DNA from: Amoebidium appalachense
Taxonomy: Eukaryota; Ichthyosporea
Reading direction: 5' to 3'
Assembly (NCBI GenBank): GCA_963693365.1
Contig: CAVNZM010000007.1
Span: 1,054,001-1,118,000 of the forward strand
DNA length: 64,000 nucleotides
Shown here: one piece after another, positions 1 to 47,707 of the stretch
How positions within the stretch are numbered: position 1 is the first letter of the stretch
Layout: each line of letters opens with the position of its first letter
The notes under the pieces: model-generated
What the model saw: the letters and a program-made list of their open reading frames with translations, nothing else
Database searches by the model: none
What the model was told of the DNA's origin: nothing
Program-made: the position numbers and the translations under genes

Positions 1-32
1 ACACAGTACTTTGCAAGCCCCCTGAGGACGAG
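1..32 (+). CDS. PRKDC: possible 3' end of the preceding PRKDC exon
   Basis: The first 32 bases stay open in the phase needed by the next exon (ending P-P-E-D-E) and stop at a GAG|GTACCC donor. The exon starting at 351 also needs a phase-0 join. The fragment is too short to prove homology. It could equally be intron. Confidence 0.3.
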
Positions 33-40
33 GTACCCCC

Positions 41-71
<31 letters not shown>

Positions 72-350
72 GACCCATTTGGAACATACGACGGAAACTC
101 TTACGCACCATCTCAACTGACAATTCTCTACTAGCCATAATCGGTGCATCTGTGTTGCCAACACCCATAGTTGTATATTTGCCCTCCTCGTTGACAACTT
201 CCATGTCTTTAACCCTTCTTTTGCTTTTGTTTTCATGTAGAAAGGTGCTCTCGGATCAGCAGAGTTCTCGAAATTCACGATCCCTAAGAAGTTTGTTTAC
301 TCTTCAACACCAACACCCACACTAATCCAATCACACACACACACACACAG
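33..350 (+). other. intron with poly-C and poly-A runs
   Basis: This intron holds a poly-C run (about 36-61), a short poly-A run and unremarkable sequence, and ends in a CA tract with acceptor CAG at 348-350. I see no gene in it. Confidence 0.5.
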
Positions 351-37670
<37,320 letters not shown>

Positions 37671-37932
37671 GCCAGATATTCTTGTGGTTGGTCATATCTA
37701 CAAACGGAATCTCTCAACGGCCGTATGCACCGGAAGAGAGTGAGGGAGGGAGGGAAAGAGAGACTCGAGCTCATGACGGGGCCAGGATCTACTTCGATGA
37801 ATTACGTAATGTCATAATTTTTATCTGTTGGTTATGTAAAAAAAAACAGATTGTCTCAAACTTCAGGTCATAAACAGTGTTGACAGGCCTTCTGCTACTC
37901 ACATCTGCGCGGTTTGTGCATTTCATTCCCCC

Positions 37933-37990
<58 letters not shown>

Positions 37991-38820
37991 AGTGTTTGTT
38001 TTTCAGTATGATAAGGAATTGAATGAACGGTGATAACACTTTTACTTTGGTTGCCGTTTTAACTCTGCAGGCGCTGTTACATCCGAAATTTAAATAAAAA
38101 AAACCCGACTGTAAGCATTTATGAAGATTATATATGATGATGGCTGTATTTTAAATTTTGTTTCGCATATTCTAATTTTTGTTTTTTGTGTAGCCATTGG
38201 ATTGTGGTTCTTTGTGGTGTATTACACTGTCAGGCCAGCCCAAGCTCACTTTACTTCATTTTGCAGGCTAGTTATACCGTTTGTGCACACGTATGCCCTC
38301 GATGGGAAACATGAATAAAATGTGAATAAGGTGCAAATAATTTGTGAATAATCCAATTTTAGTTACGCTGAATCATTCCAACCCTTTGAAAAGCTGTTCA
38401 CGTGCACGCCCATGGTGCATGTGGTTCCAGAAACAGTCTATACTTGCATTACAGCATAGCACGTTTACGTCGCGACGTCGGATGGCCTGTCAAAATCAAA
38501 CAAACAACAATTTGAAGTAACGAATTGCATGCACCACCATCGTTTCTATCCCGTGATCATAAGTTGCTAAAGTTAGTCGGTTTCCATAAATGATATGCGT
38601 GTTTGCACTGTGGCATATATGTGTGTGATCTGCTATAATTGTGGCAGTTTAAAATCTCTAGCAGGCTGCAATTATTTTGGGTATAGCGGACATATAATCA
38701 TATGTGCCAGACCAGAAAATCTTCCAGGACAACGGTACCCGTGCAATTAGTGTTTCAACTTTGTGCTGGCCTTTTGCGGGAACTGCGAAAAATTATGTAG
38801 GTACACGTACTTGTGTGCAG
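37671..38820. other. intergenic / PRKDC 3' UTR
   Basis: Apart from a ~50-base poly-G run at 37938-37988 and two AATAAA hexamers, I see no coding signal here. Confidence 0.5.
38093..38098 (+). terminator. candidate polyadenylation signal for PRKDC
   Basis: An AATAAA lies about 420 bases after the PRKDC stop codon, beyond a poly-G run (37938-37988). A second AATAAA occurs near 38313. Position and sense fit a 3' UTR end, but no transcript data are available. Confidence 0.35.
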
Positions 38821-39091
38821 GCATGGCTGAAAGTGATTATGGAGGCAGCCTCGACGAGTCTGTGTTTGAAGCCATGCAGAACAAGGAGGTGGTACAGCGG
38901 GAGTTGGCAGAGGGCCTGCCGGTGGCCAAGAGGGGAATCCGGAGGCTAGGGGCGGATTGGCGGGCGGAGGAGGAGCAGCCCCGTGCCACGCATAGTGAGG
39001 GACACAGAGCTACGGACACACACCCATCGAGATACGACCACCGAGCCCACCGACTGAAGAGTTGTTGAAACGTGCCTATGAGCCCGGGTGA
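38821..39091 (+). pseudogene. small coding remnant of unknown family, probably frame-broken
   Basis: After a CAG acceptor-like site (38818-38820), an ATG at 38823 opens a protein-like stretch: MAESDYGGSLDESVFEAM, then EVVQRELAEGLPVAKRG and GADWRAEEEQPRA. Codon use looks like real coding sequence, unlike the repeat-derived ORFs. Around 38990 the plausible frame changes (VRDTELRTHTHR), and near 39055 it changes again to PTEELLKRAYEPG followed by TGA at 39089-39091. This could be a decayed short gene, or an exon with a donor at A|GTGAGG (38995). I do not recognise the family. Confidence 0.35.
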
Positions 39092-40191
39092 ATGGGTGGG
39101 TCGTCCGCACAAGTCACCACTTGCATAGACAACAGAAAACACATCACTGAGGCGCGCATGTGAATATATATGCTATGTTTAAAACATGATAGGATCCTCA
39201 AGGGAGTATCGATTTTCACAAAATTTACGGTCACAACAGTCAATTGAATGGAGAATTCTTCCTCGAGACTTCCGGCGGCTACTTGCACACACAAAAAGAA
39301 ATTTAACCTATTGGGTGCCAACCACTGATCGATAATCATAACAAGCACAACCGATTTTCACTAACTCTTCTTCCTGACAACAAGGTGCTTATGGTGGGGC
39401 CGGGGCCAGAGAAATGAGGTCCAAAAGGTAATCACGCAGGTGCCGTGCAACTAGTACTTGCATGATACATAATGCAGCAGATGGGCACTTGGGCAAGGAT
39501 AACTGGGGGACTGATTGTATTACCGTATCATAGCACATCAGATTCTGCCGTTTCATTATAAATTGTTATTGAAATAATTCTTAAATTATATTCAATGAAG
39601 CCAAGCCAGAAAGACGAGGAGAGAGGGAAGGAAGAGGTTGGTGGATAACGGTGTGGGTAGCTAGCTGTTGGGGGGAAGGGGAGGGGAGAGGGGGGGAGGA
39701 AGGGGGGCTTGGGGGGGGGGGGGGGGGGGGGGGGGTTAAAGAGAATATTGGGCGGGTATTCCCAATTTGGGTAGGTAAGTGGTTGGGGGAAACGTTGGTG
39801 GGTAAGTGGGTTTGGAAGTGGGTGGGTGGGTAGGAGGGGAAGAAGGGGGAGGAGGGGAGGGGGGGGGGAAAGGGGGGGGTCTCAAAAGCAGCTATGATTT
39901 TCGATCAAAATGTTCATAACCATTCATTCCATGAAAACCGCACACACGCGGCATAATGTACAGTGGTGGCCAGAGCTTTAACAACCCTGTTAGTTAGAAT
40001 TTCCTGCATTACGGCCAAATATGTACATTAGGAGATGATTATTGTAATCTTTAATTATATTGCTCTGCCGGTCTTACGTTCATAGAAGTCATCACCGCAG
40101 TTACCGAACCAAACTTTAAAGTAAAAGGTAAAACTAAAATGACAAACCCGGGGCTTTTCTCCTAACAAGTGATGTGATGTGCATGATACTG

Positions 40192-40262
<71 letters not shown>

Positions 40263-40364
40263 ATGCGTGCACACGTGCGTGTATGTGTATGTCCGCGTGT
40301 GTATGTGCATGTGCATATTTACCCACCTAATCCATGTGTGTACATGTATAATACATACATTCGA
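39092..40364. other. intergenic, no gene seen
   Basis: It holds a G-rich block (about 39600-39880) and a (GT)n run at 40194-40260. The latter lies just downstream of the stop of the - strand BTB-WD40 gene, where it reads as (CA)n in that gene's sense. Confidence 0.5.
40194..40260. repeat. (GT)n, about 65 bp
   Basis: Lies downstream of the - strand BTB-WD40 gene. It reads as (CA)n in that gene's sense. Confidence 0.95.
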
Positions 40365-41852
40365 CTAATCTGTGCGCCTACGCTTTAAACCCCTCTTTCT
40401 AGGCCTCCACATAACCACCGACCCATCATAGCACCCCCCCACCACAATATTACCCTTTGCAGCCAAACACGAAACAAACCATTCGATTGGTTCAAGCATC
40501 AAGCTCCCTTCTCCGCTTAAAGGCAACACACCAACCGCGTGGCACGCGGTTTGCTTTAACTCCCCCTGTTCATCCACTCTCTCGCGTGTATGCGCTTTAA
40601 CAACGAGTAACATATCATCAATAGACCCCAAAAAGAAATCATAATCCTTTGGCGCAATAGAACACACTTCCAGAACACCACTTTCTACATTGCATGTGAG
40701 CATTTTCTCCGATGCTGCGCCCACCACTAACACCAACCTATCTTGCATAGTTACCACTTTTGTTATCACCGCCTCGCTATTCACTACACGCACCAAATTC
40801 CCATCATCTACACTATACAAGGCCAAACCATCCCTATGATCCGTGACAATACACCCACCCACAATCCCGACGTAATTCGACAAGTGGCTATATGGTTGGC
40901 CTAAATGGATATCATAATTTCCATTAGGCTCCACCCCATTCAATCTCCAAACGCGCACCAATCTCTGCGATCCAGCCCTCCCGATCGCAGCGATAAATCC
41001 TTCTTTCACCGCCATCCCTCTAACACCCCCGGGGTGACTTAACGTCTGCGCACATTCCAACCCGGAATTTGCACCGTCACCCCCATTTTCCCCGTTATTT
41101 CCCGCTCCGGGCCCCCCCCCTGCCTCCATATCTTCACGTTCAAATCCATCGACCCGGAAATTCCGTATCCGTTTAGCAATTTCACAGAACAAACGACTTT
41201 TTGGTGGCCGTCGGCGCAGCCAATCAAATTACCCTCCGGGCACCCCCACATTCTCACCTTCCCGTCGGAATGTCCGCAGAATATTCTCGAACCGTCCGTG
41301 TCGACAGAAAGAACGACTTTTTGGTGCCCTTGCAACACGTGAATCGTGCTTCCGTATTCATATTCCGCAACGAGCGTAGATTCGCCCCATGGGTGCGGAA
41401 TACAAAAATAGTCGAATTCATTCGCCAAATGCTCCATTTTTGCTTCATCCGTCAAATCGAGGTGCATTTTCCTTCCGTCCCTCAAATATCCCAGTACAAT
41501 TTCGAACATATTCGGGTCTCTGTCGATAAACACGTGCCCATTGCCATCTCGCACGAGTGTGTGTCTACCGCTGAACCAAGCCGCAAGCATTGATCCCTTG
41601 ATCTTGCACAATGTCTTCTGGGTGGTTTGAAAAATTCTACCCCCTACGTTGAGGGTTACGATATCTTCGGGTGAAAAACTGTTCTCGGCAACAAACGACG
41701 CCTCCTTGGCAAGTTGCTGCCTGTGTGTGTTTATGTGTTTTTGTTTTTGTTTGTTTTTTTTGGTGGTGGAGGAAAAAAAAAAGGGGGGGGGGGGGGGGAG
41801 AAGAGGGAGAGGGGGGAGGGGGGGGGAGGGGGGGGGGGGATTTGTGGACGGT

Positions 41853-41942
<90 letters not shown>

Positions 41943-42806
41943 GGGGGGGGGAGGAAGGGGGTATGGTCAGCAGAGGGCGCAGCGGAAAAACAAAACGTGC
42001 CAAGGAGTAGACACGATTGAAGGAGCAGCAAGGGAAGAGCCTGCATATGTTGGATAATATGGTGTCCGCGAAGGGTTGGAGGGGGGGGGGGGGGGGGGGG
42101 GGGGAAGAAAAAGAAAGGGGGGGGGGAGGAAGAGGGACGGGGGGGGGGGGGGGGGGAAGGGGGGTGGGGTGGGGGGAGGGGAGGGAACAGAGAAGAGGGA
42201 GATGACGGGGGGGGGGGGGGGGGGGGGGGGGAAAGAAAGAGCGGGGTGGGGCGGATGTCATGCAAAGTAGTGCCTAAAGGAAATCAAACACGCAATGGAC
42301 AAACGGTGGGAACAGAAGCGGGAGTGAGTGACCAGGGTAGAATATACTAGGGGAAGGAGAGCGCATGGGAGGGAAAAGTGGGGAAGGGGGGGAGAGGGGG
42401 AGGGGGGGGGGGGCAATACTAGACAGCAGAAATTATGCATGTACCACTATGATATGCACTGCAGGATCATATTTCATGTCTAGAATGTTCACAATCCAGC
42501 TTTTCTCGGTTCCGTCCTCCCCGCTCCCCCCTCCCCCTCCCACGCACAAACACACACACCCCTGCGCGCAGCTATTTGTACCTCCCCCGGTAATGCCCCT
42601 TTCAGATATGTCCATACAATCTTGCACGTGCAGAAGGACTGTGGTGCGTGCGCACTGTGTGTGTGTGCGTGCCGGCGCCCGCGCCCGCGCCCCGCGCGCG
42701 CGCGCGCGCGTGTGTGCCACGTGTGTGTGCGTGTGTGGGTGTGTGTATGTGTGTGCGTGCATGCACGCGCTCAAGTGAATCTACGTGTCCGGGGTTGTTT
42801 TTTTTT

Positions 42807-42837
<31 letters not shown>

Positions 42838-43621
42838 GGGGAAGGGGAATGGGCAGGGGAAAGGGAACTATCTGCAAGGCTCAAAAAGCAACGGAGTTGT
42901 ACTAGGCTAAGGGCAAGACTCCAGCAAGAAAACAAAGAAGACTGAACAAGCATGAACTGATGAGTAACAGCCGCCATTAAACAAGAGAATAGGACAAGGC
43001 AGGGAGGGAGGTGACGAGGAAAGAAATTGGTGGACGTTTGCTTTGACCGTTGGAGGTCGGGGGGAGGGAGGGAGGGGGGAGCATGAAACATGGTATGGAA
43101 CAGTGGGTGGGAACGTAGACGGGGGGGGGGGGGGGGGGGGGAGGGGGAACGATAAGAACGGGAAGGACAGAGGCGGCGTGGTTGGCAGGGGAGGGAGGGA
43201 GGGACGGGAGGGAGGGGAGGGAGAGAGGGGAGGGAGGGGGGGGGGAGAAGCGAGAGGGGGCGGGGGAGGGGACGGGGGGGGGGGGGGGGGACTCGGCTGG
43301 AGGGTGAGAGGGACGGTCAAGCAATGCGTGATGCAACATAAAACGGCAAAGGGAGGGAGGAAAACAACGGCAAGAAACGGCAAGCAGAGAGGAAGGGGGG
43401 GGGGGGGGGGAAGGGTGACGTTGTTACCTCCACGCCTCAAGCACGCTCCTTTCTGCGCTCAGCCTCTCCCTCTCTGCCTGCAGTCTATCCGCCTCCTCTG
43501 CAAGCTGCAACACCAACCCATCCACGGCCGCTAGGGTCTGCACCTGAACCTGTGCCTGTGCGCTTAGCGAAGTGCGCAGTACACGTATGTGCTCACCCAC
43601 AGGGGGTTCCAAGGGCTCCAT
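40365..43621 (-). CDS. KCTD-type BTB (T1) domain plus WD40 repeat protein, two exons, frame broken at a C9/G9 run
   Basis: Exon 1 runs 43621 to 43428 (64 codons plus 2 nt). It starts MEPLEPP and ends in a Leu/Glu-rich coiled coil (EADRLQAERERLSAERSVL) before donor AG|GTAACA. Exon 2 starts at 41720 after acceptor CACACACAG and continues QQLAKEASF. It then holds a T1-type BTB domain (TLNVGGRIFQTT, RDPNMFEIVLGYLRDGR) followed by WD40-like blades (VLQGHQKVVLSVDTDGSRIF, GSMDLNVKIWRQ and, in another frame, VRGMAVKEGFIAAI). The layout resembles KCTD3/SHKBP1 proteins, which act as Cullin-3 adaptors or scaffolds. At 41112-41120 a G9 run (sense strand) shifts the frame. One extra G would restore a single 517-codon frame ending at 40365. 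I read the break as a homopolymer error or a real frameshift allele. I cannot tell which. Confidence 0.8.
41112..41120 (-). other. frame-breaking homopolymer in the BTB-WD40 gene
   Basis: The C9 run on the + strand (G9 in sense) sits where the two halves of the protein change frame. Upstream frame: WRQGGGPERE. Downstream frame: MEAGGGPGAGNNG. Confidence 0.8.
41858..41951. repeat. (GT)n plus poly-G in the BTB-WD40 intron
   Basis: In the - strand gene this is poly-C plus (CA)n near the acceptor of exon 2 (41720), the same layout as in PRKDC introns. Confidence 0.93.
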
Positions 43622-44030
43622 GGTTGCTGGAAGATTCTAAAAAGCCCCTTCACCATCAGCCGAGAAAATGGCGCCACAGAACACGTTTGCCCTATCAGTC
43701 TCTGAACGTATTGATCCGCGCACTGAGCGAGTTTGAGTCTGCCGGGGATCATTGCACTTTATTTTAGACATCAAACTGCTTTTCGATTGCTTTATGGCCG
43801 GTCTGATGATGAGGGCTGCCGTCCCGTGTACTGCAGCTGGGCCGCAAATCGTTGATTTGGGAAATCCAGATTTTCTAAACTTCGTAGTGATGGCCATATT
43901 GGGAGATCGAAGTGATCACCCAATAGGCACAGTAGCAGCTTTTTAGGGTACTATAAAAAGCGGGTGATGGCTAAATCACCCTCACTTTTTGTCCCCCGTC
44001 GCTGCTCTCTCTAGCAGTGACGGTTGGTGA
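43622..44030. other. intergenic promoter-like region
   Basis: This is the upstream region of the - strand BTB-WD40 gene. A TATAAAA lies on the + strand at 43952-43958, followed by a short hairpin (GGGTGAT-6 nt-ATCACCC, 43961-43980). No convincing + strand ORF starts right behind it. Short ORFs at 43637-43946 overlap on both strands and look random. Confidence 0.4.
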
Positions 44031-44432
44031 TTAGGTAGCAATCTTGCCGGCGGCGCCCCCGCTGGGGGGAGGCCCACGGCCCCCTGCCCCTTTTCCGTCC
44101 ATGCCCCCACGTGGGGCACCACCATCGCTGCCACCGGCCCCCTTGGCACGCTGCACCAGGTTGAGCTCGGCCTCTTTCTTTCTTGCCTCCGCAAAGGCCC
44201 TGGACCATCTTGACGAGAGCTGGGGGTAATAGTCGCGCTCCATATTGGCCCGCACGACCTGGGCAAACGCACCACCCTCAGTAGCCCTGATGTGCCGGTA
44301 AGTCACACGGTCGCCTACCAGGGTGAGGACGACCGGCGGTGCCTCGCGGCAGTAGTGCCGCACCCCCGGCCAGTGGGCCAGGGCACTTGCGGCGGGCAGT
44401 GCGCTCGTCGCCTCTTGTATATTACTGTACAT
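44031..44432 (-). CDS. hypothetical intronless 133-aa protein
   Basis: An uninterrupted GC-rich ORF starts MYSNIQEATSALPAAS. It includes VVLTLVGDRVTYRHIRA, a charged helix (ARKKEAELNLVQRAKG) and a Gly/Pro-rich tail (GGMDGKGAGGRGPPP). Its composition is not that of the surrounding microsatellites. Its start lies 22 bp from the divergent ORF at 44455. I do not recognise the family. A structural or nucleic-acid-binding role would be a guess. Confidence 0.45.
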   Translation of the reverse strand: MYSNIQEATSALPAASALAHWPGVRHYCREAPPVVLTLVGDRVTYRHIRATEGGAFAQVVRANMERDYYPQLSSRWSRAFAEARKKEAELNLVQRAKGAGGSDGGAPRGGMDGKGAGGRGPPPSGGAAGKIAT

Positions 44433-44454
44433 TAGTGTGGGGGAATATTAAATC

Positions 44455-44763
44455 ATGTTGCATGCGTTTAAAAATTTCTATTATCCGCCCGTGCCGGCCC
44501 AACGGCCAGTCCCTGCGCCGCAGCCAGGCCCAGTCAACAACCAGCCAGACCCTGCGCCCGAACCGCCACAGCCGGCCCCCGCAGCCGCTACCCTCCCTCC
44601 TCCGCCCCCGGCCAGGCCGGCTGCCCCGGCGCCAACGCCGGTGCCGGTGGGCCGTTGCAGGCCCCTGCCCTGGGCAACTTCCAGGAGTGGAAGGCAGCTG
44701 TGGTGGCCAGTATGCCGGGAGGGGTTCGGGCCGAGGCCAGTTTGTTGCTGTAAAATTGTATAA
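44455..44763 (+). CDS. hypothetical Pro/Ala-rich protein, divergent partner of 44031-44432, possibly frameshifted
   Basis: The ORF starts MLHAFKNFYYPPVPAQ, runs through a long Pro/Ala/Gln linker, and ends in a Cys/Trp-rich tail that looks unnatural (GRCRPLPWATSRSGRQ). The next frame over the last 110 bases reads ALGNFQEWKAAVVASMPGG and then RAEASLLL-stop, which looks far more protein-like. A one-base change near 44655 is likely. About 150 bases downstream is a palindrome with AATAAA on both strands, a possible shared 3' end. The family is unknown. Confidence 0.4.
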   Translation: MLHAFKNFYYPPVPAQRPVPAPQPGPVNNQPDPAPEPPQPAPAAATLPPPPPARPAAPAPTPVPVGRCRPLPWATSRSGRQLWWPVCREGFGPRPVCCCKIV

Positions 44764-44892
44764 GTATTTGGGACGGAAGCAGAGACACAGTGGTGCAGTG
44801 TAAAAACACCACAGACACACAACAACAAAACACGGAACGATCGGAGCAGTGTACACAACAGACATCAATGTTTAGACACTCGGCGACTGAAA

Positions 44893-44950
44893 TCAAGTAT
44901 CATGCGAGATCGAAATAAATTAATTTATTTCGATCTCGCATGATACTTGA
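44893..44950. repeat. perfect 58-bp palindrome with AATAAA on both strands
   Basis: The 29-bp left arm (44893-44921, TCAAGTATCATGCGAGATCG then AAATAAATT) and the right arm (44922-44950) are exact reverse complements with no spacer. The centre AATAAATTAATTTATT carries a polyadenylation hexamer in each direction (44914-44919 + strand; 44924-44929 - strand). Confidence 0.97.
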
Positions 44951-44975
44951 AATTCCCTTAAGTCAAATCCATACA

Positions 44976-44999
44976 TGATTTCCGACCAGTCGGAAATCA
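44976..44999. repeat. second short inverted repeat
   Basis: TGATTTCCGAC and GTCGGAAATCA are exact 11-bp arms separated by CA, 25 bases after the 58-bp palindrome. Confidence 0.95.
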
Positions 45000-45111
45000 G
45001 GTCTATGTCTAAAGTAACCAATCACAATTAATCAAGGAACTCGGCTGCCCCATGCTTGCTCCGACTCCGGTGTATTGTGACAACCAGTCGACCATTGCCA
45101 TCGTCAACAGA

Positions 45112-45144
<33 letters not shown>

Positions 45145-45449
45145 TGTGTGTGTGTGTATGTGTGAAAGTTTTTATTAGTGTGTGGTGTGTCTGTGAGTGA
45201 AAGAGACCAAGAGAGAGAGAGATGGAGAAAAGAATGTGCACGTGTGTGTCTGGGTGTGTGGGGTGGTGGTTGTTGATTGTTACAGACCTGATTACTCGTA
45301 TATAGTGACATACACTGAGGTCCGCACACACGTATGGGCAAATACCTGCCTCACTCGGATTGCCACGGCACTCTAGTTAGCTCCCAGCCTCCATGCACTC
45401 TACACCGCCTCCTTTCTTCTATTCCCTACCCTCTCTCTGTTGTAAACAG

Positions 45450-46888
45450 ACACCAACGAGTGCACGGTCAACACACGCATAACTGCGCCAGCGGCCAGGC
45501 CACGTGCAGCAACACGGTTGGCTCGTTCACCTGCGCCTGCAACACGGGCTACACCGACACAGGCACCACGTGTGCAGGTGGGTTCCCGCTGATCCATACG
45601 TGTCCCGTGCTGGTTTAAAAAAAAAATCGGTGCAAATGTTTATCCCGTTTTTTTTTTTTTTTTTCCCCACACAGGCGCAGCATCCTCGCCATGTTGTGTA
45701 GAGAACATCGAGCAAACAACACCAAAAATCGCGCACTTTGCTTGCACACACGGGCCCGCACACACCCTCACACACATGATACTTAAAGTGGACATGCCCT
45801 GTGTGTGTGTGTGTGTGTACGGTGTGTGTGTGTGTGTGTGTGTTTTGTGTGTGTGTGGGGGGGGGGGGGGGGGGGGGGGGGAGTGCGATACAAAAGCGCA
45901 AGCATACCAGCATACCTGTGGAAGAAACACACTACGGCATACGAACCATTCAACACACCCAGACGCACGCATACACACACACAAAACACTGACACAACAA
46001 TCACAAAAAACGTCCCCCCATAAATACAGGGACTACAATTTCACCATTAAAGCCTCCACCTGATGTATAACCGAGTGGCCTACCAGGGCTAGGCTTTGAC
46101 TCGTTTACTAAGCATATTACAAAGCTTTTTTTTTGAGGGGGGGGGGGGGGGGGGGGGGAGGGGGGTAGGAGAGAGAAGGAGAGAAGGCCAAAACAAAGAG
46201 AAAAATGCCGAAGAAACCTAAACTCTGCCCATTGCCAACAGAGACCAACGAGTGTACCCTCAAAACGCACAACTGCGACACCAATGCGGCATGCAGCAAC
46301 ACGGTTGGCTCTTTTTCCTGCGCCTGCAACACGGGTTTTGTTGGCAGCGGTATCACAGGCTCGTGCACGGCAAGCACTACACCTGGTACGGCACAGAAAA
46401 TTTGGAATACATGCAACACACGCATATGTATATGCACACGCGCGCGCACACACACAGGCACTTATGCACGCACGGGGAGAAACTGTGCAAGAGAGAGAGA
46501 GAGAGAGAAGGGAGAGAGAGAAAGGGAGAGAATTCTGAAAGAAAAGAGAGAATGCGTGTGTATGTGTCTATGTCTGTGTCTGGTTGTGTGGGTTGGTGCG
46601 TGTGGGTCGCTCCAGGCCTGTTCACTAACACGCATGTAGTGACTTAGAAGACTTGGTTTATAATCATCCTAGCTAGGGAGTTCCCAGCATCCATACAGAG
46701 TGACTTCACCCCTCCTTCAAATATCAACTACTACAGTAGTACTCACCGTCTCTCTGTTGTAAACAGATGCCAACGAATGCACGCTCAACACACACAACTG
46801 CCCCACACGGCCACGTGCAGCAATACGGTTGGCTCGTTCACCTGTGCCTGCAACACGGGCTACACCGGCACAGGCACCACGTGTGCAG
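45450..46888 (+). pseudogene. three tandem calcium-binding-type EGF exons, two frameshifted
   Basis: Three EGF-like exons lie in tandem: 45450-45577, 46242-46385 and 46767-46888. All share the pattern TNEC...C...[14 protein letters not shown], typical of calcium-binding EGF modules of extracellular proteins. Exon 2 is intact (144 nt, phase 1-1) and reads [20 protein letters not shown]. Exon 1 is 128 nt and changes frame near 45480. Exon 3 is 122 nt and loses frame near 46805. Neither is a multiple of three, unlike exon 2. The sequence before exons 1 and 3 is also shared (CTCTCTGTTGTAAACAG acceptors and similar upstream text), so the unit was copied as exon plus intron. No signal peptide or neighbouring exons were found. 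I treat it as a decaying gene fragment, though base errors could also explain it. Confidence 0.65.
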
Positions 46889-47026
46889 GTGGGTGAAACT
46901 TCCCTAGGTTATCCATGCTAGGTCACAGAACTGTTACACGAGCGACGTTTTTGTTTGAAATTCACACTCATGCATGCGTTGTGCTGTGGCCATATTCCGT
47001 TTTTTTGCGGGGGAGGGGGGAGGGCG

Positions 47027-47063
<37 letters not shown>

Positions 47064-47620
47064 GATAAAAACCTTTTTATTTGTGTGAAAAAGAAAGCAA
47101 CACAAAAAATCATGACATGCGGTGTGCACACACATTCACATGCAGAGGGGACAATGTGCTGTCTTGGGACTGGAGGGGTGGAGGGGGGGGAGGGGGGGGA
47201 GGGGGGGGTGGATACATGTGAATGCGTGTGGAAGAAACACGTACTGCTGCACATACACTTGCTACATGTGCGCACTTCAACGGTGCACACCTACAGGTAC
47301 GCACCGGCGTGCACACAGACAGCAAGCACAACAATCGCAAAACACACCGCCCACATCTCCTTTACAATCAGTGTCTATACTTGCACCATTCAAACTCTCC
47401 GACTCCGAAGGCATAAGAAGGAGTATACCGAATGTGACTCTCTCTTCCAAGGCTTTCAATAAAGCTCCAGAATGTTATCAAGGGGAGAAGGTCCTTGCCG
47501 TGAGGGTTTCTGGGGTAAGGTGGAGGTATCATTGCCCTCACCAACCCCCCTTCTCCCCACCCCCCACCCCCCACCCCCGGGTGCCGCGAACGTTTCTGGC
47601 AGGGTAGGGGCCTGGGCGGT

Positions 47621-47707
<87 letters not shown>

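Noticed and set aside
43637-43946. Overlapping ORFs on both strands upstream of the BTB-WD40 gene
   Set aside because: Neither looks protein-like, and they overlap each other in opposite senses.
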